DNA from: Tragulus kanchil
Taxonomy: Eukaryota > Chordata > Mammalia > Artiodactyla > Tragulidae
Length of the DNA stretch: 64,000 nt
Assembly: GCA_022376925.1 (NCBI GenBank)
Contig: JAIOJX010000005.1
Location: forward strand, 158,053,501-158,117,500
Direction: 5' to 3'
The notes beneath the pieces were generated by a model. The model was not told where the DNA came from, did not search any database, and worked only from the letters and a program-made list of their open reading frames with translations. The position numbers and the translations under genes are program-made. Shown here piece after piece: positions 59,046 to 64,000 of this stretch (position 1 is the first letter of the stretch; each line of letters opens with the position of its first letter).

Positions 59046-61284
59046 AGGAATCACATCCTCTGTTTCTACTTTTCAAGGCAACCTAGGTCACTGTAAAGTA
59101 TCTAGAGGCTGTCACTTTGCTATGTAATGTTTTCTAGTCTTAATGCTTTTATGAATTGCTTATATAGAAAGATGGTCAAATTAACCAGATTTCACGAATC
59201 TTCCCATTCTTTTAATGTAAATTATTGGCCACCCTTGGGGCCAGAGCTGAGAGCAGCAAGTTTTGGAAGGGGAAAAGCAAGATCAGCAGGTTTCTGGCCA
59301 CTGTGGTTCAAGTCAGAAATCGTTCGTCTACATTAACTCTTGTTCTAAAGTGTTCACATTTTTAAGCACGTGTGGGTGAAGACACAGGGTGAGGTCTGCT
59401 TTGTGCACCTTAAGAGAAGCAGCTTGTCCCTCTGACCCTGAGTTCATCTGGAAGCCTTATTACTGAAAATGGAGCCTTCATCAGCCCTCCACTCTCAGGA
59501 CATTGAGAGCTTGCCATGTGTGCTCACCTAGCCAAGGGCCAAGTGCAGCCACGCCGTGATGGCAGCAGCACAGGAATGCTCGAAGAAACAGCACAGACCA
59601 CTGCAGGCAGAGGTGATGCTTCTTTCCATCCCTGGCGAATGGGTTATAAAGCTGAAAGGTTCTTTTTTCCCCTGTTCTTTCAAAAAGGCCCGTAAGATAG
59701 ATCACCATGACATTTATCATCCTTTATGACTTTTTTTTTTTTTTTAGACTCAATCACAGATGTGTGCTTAAAACTATTTAGGAACATTTGATATTTAGCA
59801 ACCTCTAGAATACTTGATTTTAAATACATATTTTGGTTTATATTCATAAACCAATAATCCAGAGGCCAGGCGTCTGTTTTACATAAACTCTTCAGTTCTG
59901 CCATATTATGAAGTTCACAGTATGTACATGCCTTGTGTGATGTGCTTCAGGGACAGCTTTCCTTTTCAGACCTTGCTTTTTTGTGTCAGCTGACTGGTAC
60001 CCACAGTGCTGGGGAAATGGAGTGGTTCCTTGGTGACTCCCAGTAGCTGTCAAGATTAATCTGTAGACAGGAAAAGATTTTCCTTGAAAATAAGCTGGAG
60101 GAAGCTGCCAAGCAGTGCCTGCATATCATCCTAAGGAGACACTTATTGCCATGAGGGAGGCAAGGAATCACATCCTCTGTTTCTACTTTTCAAGGCAACC
60201 TAGGTCACTGTAAAGTATCTAGAGGCTGTCACTTTGCTATGTAATGTTTTCTAGTCTTAATGCTTTTATGAATTGCTTATATAGAAAGATGGTCAAATTA
60301 ACCAGATTTCACGAATCTTCCCATTCTTTTAATGTAAATTATTGGCCACCCTTGGGGCCAGAGCTGAGAGCAGCAAGTTTTGGAAGGGGAAAAGCAAGAT
60401 CAGCAGGTTTCTGGCCACTGTGGTTCAAGTCAGAAATCGTTCGTCTACATTAACTCTTGTTCTAAAGTGTTCACATTTTTAAGCACGTGTGGGTGAAGAC
60501 ACAGGGTGAGGTCTGCTTTGTGCACCTTAAGAGAAGCAGCTTGTCCCTCTGACCCTGAGTTCATCTGGAAGCCTTATTACTGAAAATGGAGCCTTCATCA
60601 GCCCTCCACTCTCAGGACATTGAGAGCTTGCCATGTGTGCTCACCTAGCCAAGGGCCAAGTGCAGCCACGCCGTGATGGCAGCAGCACAGGAATGCTCGA
60701 AGAAACAGCACAGACCACTGCAGGCAGAGGTGATGCTTCTTTCCATCCCTGGCGAATGGGTTATAAAGCTGAAAGGTTCTTTTTTCCCCTGTTCTTTCAA
60801 AAAGGCCCGTAAGATAGATCACCATGACATTTATCATCCTTTATGACTTTTTTTTTTTTTTTAGACTCAATCACAGATGTGTGCTTAAAACTATTTAGGA
60901 ACATTTGATATTTAGCAACCTCTAGAATACTTGATTTTAAATACATATTTTGGTTTATATTCATAAACCAATAATCCAGAGGCCAGGCGTCTGTTTTACA
61001 TAAACTCTTCAGTTCTGCCATATTATGAAGTTCACAGTATGTACATGCCTTGTGTGATGTGCTTCAGGGACAGCTTTCCTTTTCAGACCTTGCTTTTTTG
61101 TGTCAGCTGACTGGTACCCACAGTGCTGGGGAAATGGAGTGGTTCCTTGGTGACTCCCAGTAGCTGTCAAGATTAATCTGTAGACAGGAAAAGATTTTCC
61201 TTGAAAATAAGCTGGAGGAAGCTGCCAAGCAGTGCCTGCATATCATCCTAAGGAGACACTTATTGCCATGATGGAGGCAAGGAA
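59046..61284. repeat. Tandem duplication 15, period 1117
   Basis: 59046-60162 recurs at 60163-61284. The junction is clean, with microhomology AGGAA. One substitution lies near the end (GAGGGAGG versus GATGGAGG). The unit itself holds no repeat I recognise. Confidence 0.93.
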
Positions 61285-61767
61285 GAGAGGAGCGCTTATT
61301 TTGCAAATTTAAATTGTGAGCCTCTTTTCGACAAGTGAAAAATCAGATTCAGTGGTTGTTTTTTTTTATTTTTATTTAACTTACAGGTTTTTTTACATTT
61401 TGGTAAGTCAAGTCTATTTGCCTGTGAAGCGGGTCCTACTCTTTCAGTTGTGAAGAACTAAAGCTGGCATTTTTCTCATCCTTAACCACTAGAGAACCAG
61501 ATCCTTAGAGCGGCAAAGATGAAAACCAAAGCTCAACCTAACCTCTTCCTCTTGAGTGAGGGATACACAGTTGACATGGAGATGAAAATCTCTCTTTTCC
61601 TGTTATTTCTCAAAATCAGCAGTTTTCTAATTTATGAGCAGTCTTTCCTTCCATTTTTTGAAAGCAGAAATTTTTTTAAAAAGATATCTACAAATTATTC
61701 TTTAAGGAGCATACAGAAATTTTACTTATGGGTTGAATTGGCCTTAAGGGATTGGTTCATCAGTTGT
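61285..61767. other. Non-coding spacer
   Basis: No recognised element. A 149-residue frame starting at 61519 runs into the BOV-A2 and is not gene-like. Confidence 0.45.
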
Positions 61768-61965
61768 GTATGTGTGCACACTCAGTCATGTCTGACTCTT
61801 TGCAACCCCATGGACTGTAGCCCCCCAGGCTCCTCTGTGAAATTGTCCAGGCTACTATTTCCTACTCCAGGGGATCTTCCCAACCCAGGGATAGAGTCCA
61901 TGTCTCTTGTGTCTGCTGCATTGACAGGAAGATTCTTTACCACTAGCGCTGCCTGGGAAGCCCTG
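61768..61965 (-). mobile_element. BOV-A2 SINE, antisense
   Basis: 'cactcagtcatgtctgactc', 'ccccatggactgtagccccc', CTCCAGGGGATCTTCCC and 'tctttaccactagcgctgcc' are antisense BOV-A2. The segment after CTCCTCTGTG is altered compared with other copies. Confidence 0.87.
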
Positions 61966-62089
61966 TAACAAGAGCCTGTTACTCCTCCTAGTATGGATGA
62001 CATGATTATGACTGTATCTGATAGTTACTACTTGTTTTCCTCCAGTTCTCATAGTCTGTGGCTTGGTGACTTACGGACAAATGCAAGAA

Positions 62090-62101
62090 AGAAAGAAAGA
62101 C
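62090..62101. repeat. Short (AGAA)n tract
   Basis: Three tetranucleotide units. Confidence 0.6.
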
Positions 62102-62189
62102 GAAGTGAGGAGAATCTGTGACTCAATAGCCATCACTGTCCTGGGCTGGCCAAGCAGTTGTATAATGTACTGAAATGTAGCCTTTGTGG

Positions 62190-62392
62190 CATAGCTATTT
62201 ACTTTCCAGCTTGTGAGCTTGAGCAAGTTAGTTAAACACTGTGATTGTGTCTAGTTTACTCCTCTCTAAAATGGGGATAGTAGCAGTGCCTACTTCATAA
62301 GTCATGAAGATTTGATGACTTAAAGTGGGTTAAATGGTGACTGTAGTGTCTCGATAGACTCAGTGCTCAGTAAATGTTAACTATTTGCTTTT
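62190..62392 (+). repeat. MIR SINE
   Basis: 'cttgtgagcttgagcaagtt', 'actcctctctaaaatgggga', 'agtagcagtgcctacttcat' and 'cagtgctcagtaaatgtta' follow the sense MIR order almost end to end. Confidence 0.8.
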
Positions 62393-64000
62393 TTTCCTTA
62401 CTGTAATTATTAATACCATAAGCCATTCAACATTAGTCTTGATGTTATAAGTGTTATACATTAACAAAGTCCTGAAAACACATTTGGAGGCCAAACTGCT
62501 CAATCTCTCTCAGTTTCTATTGTCATAGGATTTCCTTTTCTTTGATCTTGATTCGTTTATACCAAACTGGTGCCTTATTGAATGATTTTGAGGAATCTCT
62601 GGGAGAAGTCATAGAGCAGCAAGAATTTATCGCCTCTCAGGATCCACAGGACCTTGTTTTAGTCATTAATCTATTTAGCTTAGTTTTTCTCCAGTCTGTG
62701 GTATGTCAGTGTTTTCATTTCATCCTGTTAGGAGAGCTGAAAAAAAAAAAAAAAAAAAAGATAAGGTTAAAGGATTTGCTGTAGATTACCTGAGTTTGGT
62801 AGCAGAACTAGTCACAAAACCATTCTGACTGCTCTTCGTGGGTGTGGTTTATTCCATAGTCCTTTCACAGCTAAGATACCATATGTGCCATATCACATTA
62901 GCTACGAAGATCAGCCAAGGAATATTGCGAAGTTTATTTGATCTCATAAATTGAATTCCTTAAATGTTAAATCTAAATATTTTATCATAAATATTTAAAG
63001 CAAATAACCAGTTTCCACTTAATCATAAAGCACAACTCTTGTTAGTCTGAAAGCATTTGCTTGGAAGATTACACATCACTTTAATGTATTTTCTGTCTGC
63101 TTTTGTGTCCATATAAAAATAACAAACCACAGATGCACAATGACATCATCACCACGGAACCCAGGAAGGAAGAAAAGGAAGTTCTGTGAGCTGAAGACGT
63201 TAGCTGTCCCCCTTCAGGCTGTCAGTGCTTCTCTTACCTACCTGTGTGTAAAGTCAGCCACAATGTGAAGGACGGTTGACACTCGCTCCTGCCAAATGAG
63301 TCCACAGTTTAAACCGTGTCCTCCAAATGTCCCCTGTCAGCAGTGAATGTGATTTTTTCCCCATAATGCTACATTAGGTGCTCTAGCTTGTCCCACTCAG
63401 CTCCACTGCATCTTCTCTAATGTTGTGTCCACTTCTAAATGATTTGAGTGATGGGCCTTCCCGCTTTAGCCTGGCTGGTGTAACCCAGAGTGCCTAGGAC
63501 TCACACGGCCTCCTCACTCCCTGTGGCAGCCATGCTGCAGCGGACCTGAGACAGGAGTGCCAGAGCTCACGTGACTTCAGTTGCTGCCCGGTAGGCTAGA
63601 GCAGCCTGAGCATTTTATTAAGAGGGCATTTAAAATTAGCATTATTATTCTAGAAGATGCTTTCACACTGCAGTAGAAATCATGCTGAGAGAATGTCTGA
63701 TATGCAACCCAATTTTGCCATTTTCTTAATTTCTTCCCATTACTCCTAGTAGCATACCTTTCAAGTCGTTTTACCCTCTTCATTTTGTACTTCTCTGATC
63801 ACCTAAATAATTTTATCTTCCCCCTTTCTGTTTTTACCAGTTATATTTGCCCAGAGTATTCATGATAAATATAATCGTGACAATAGAATGAGGGATTATT
63901 ACATGTAGATTTCTCAGAGTTAGAATAACTTTTAAAAATGTTGATGAGTCCCATAGAAGTAAGCAATATACACCTTCTCATAGCAATAAGCAGGAGTGTT
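62393..64000. other. Single-copy non-coding stretch to the window end
   Basis: About 1.6 kb with an A-run at 62741-62759 and no recognised gene or repeat. 63120-63560 is more complex than average but has no exon signature. Confidence 0.45.

Noticed and set aside
61519..61968. 149-residue frame
   Set aside because: The right half is antisense BOV-A2 and the left half has no similarity I recognise.

Overview
This window is nuclear DNA from a ruminant, most likely a pecoran (cattle, sheep, deer or giraffe group). The evidence is the repeat content: BOV-A2 SINEs, 3' ends of the BovB LINE, Bov-tA-type tRNA-derived SINEs and artiodactyl L1 3' ends, on a background of older mammalian MIR, L2, MER5A-like and L1M fragments. 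I found no protein-coding exon, tRNA, rRNA or other functional RNA gene. Every open reading frame I looked at closely is short and lies in repeats or in sequence with no recognisable domain. The window reads as intergenic or deep-intronic DNA.

The dominant feature is not a gene. At least 15 times the sequence runs through about 1.04-1.15 kb and then repeats the same stretch head-to-tail, nearly identically, before moving on. The repeated stretches are unrelated to each other; only the length recurs. Junctions lie near 479, 2484, 14710, 17927, 22118, 27500, 33687, 35830, 37977, 41839, 44749, 47936, 50050, 55255 and 60162. Several carry a few to about 50 bases of filler. Differences between copies lie mostly in homopolymers, microsatellites and near junctions. 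The simplest reading is an assembly artefact: neighbouring contigs with end overlaps of about 1.1 kb were laid end to end without merging. On that reading about 16.5 kb (a quarter of the window) is redundant and the true locus is about 47 kb. This cannot be proved from the sequence alone.

Layout. 1-3.6 kb: two chained duplications around a BOV-A2 and a MIR. 3.6-13.3 kb: mostly single-copy sequence with L1, BOV-A2, BovB and two young SINEs, including a clear nested insertion at 8.46-9.24 kb. 13.3-23.3 kb: three duplications, each involving an old L1 3' end, plus a SINE at 20.1 kb and L2. 23.3-32.4 kb: L2, an artiodactyl L1 next to a Bov-tA, one duplication, an L1M 3' end at 29.9-30.7 kb, and BOV-A2 plus Bov-tA at 30.7-31.1 kb. 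32.4-39.1 kb: three chained duplications. 39.1-51.1 kb: a SINE at 39.85 kb, then four duplications carrying SINEs, MER5A, L1 and BOV-A2. 51.1-64 kb: a BovB fragment, two SINEs, two duplications, a BOV-A2 and a MIR.

The best biological observation is a tRNA-derived SINE family with ten independent insertions here, most with clear target-site duplications. Its body differs from the Bov-tA consensus I know, and it splits into two groups by internal bases and by 3' tail. It may be a lineage-specific family. I found no convincing new gene system.
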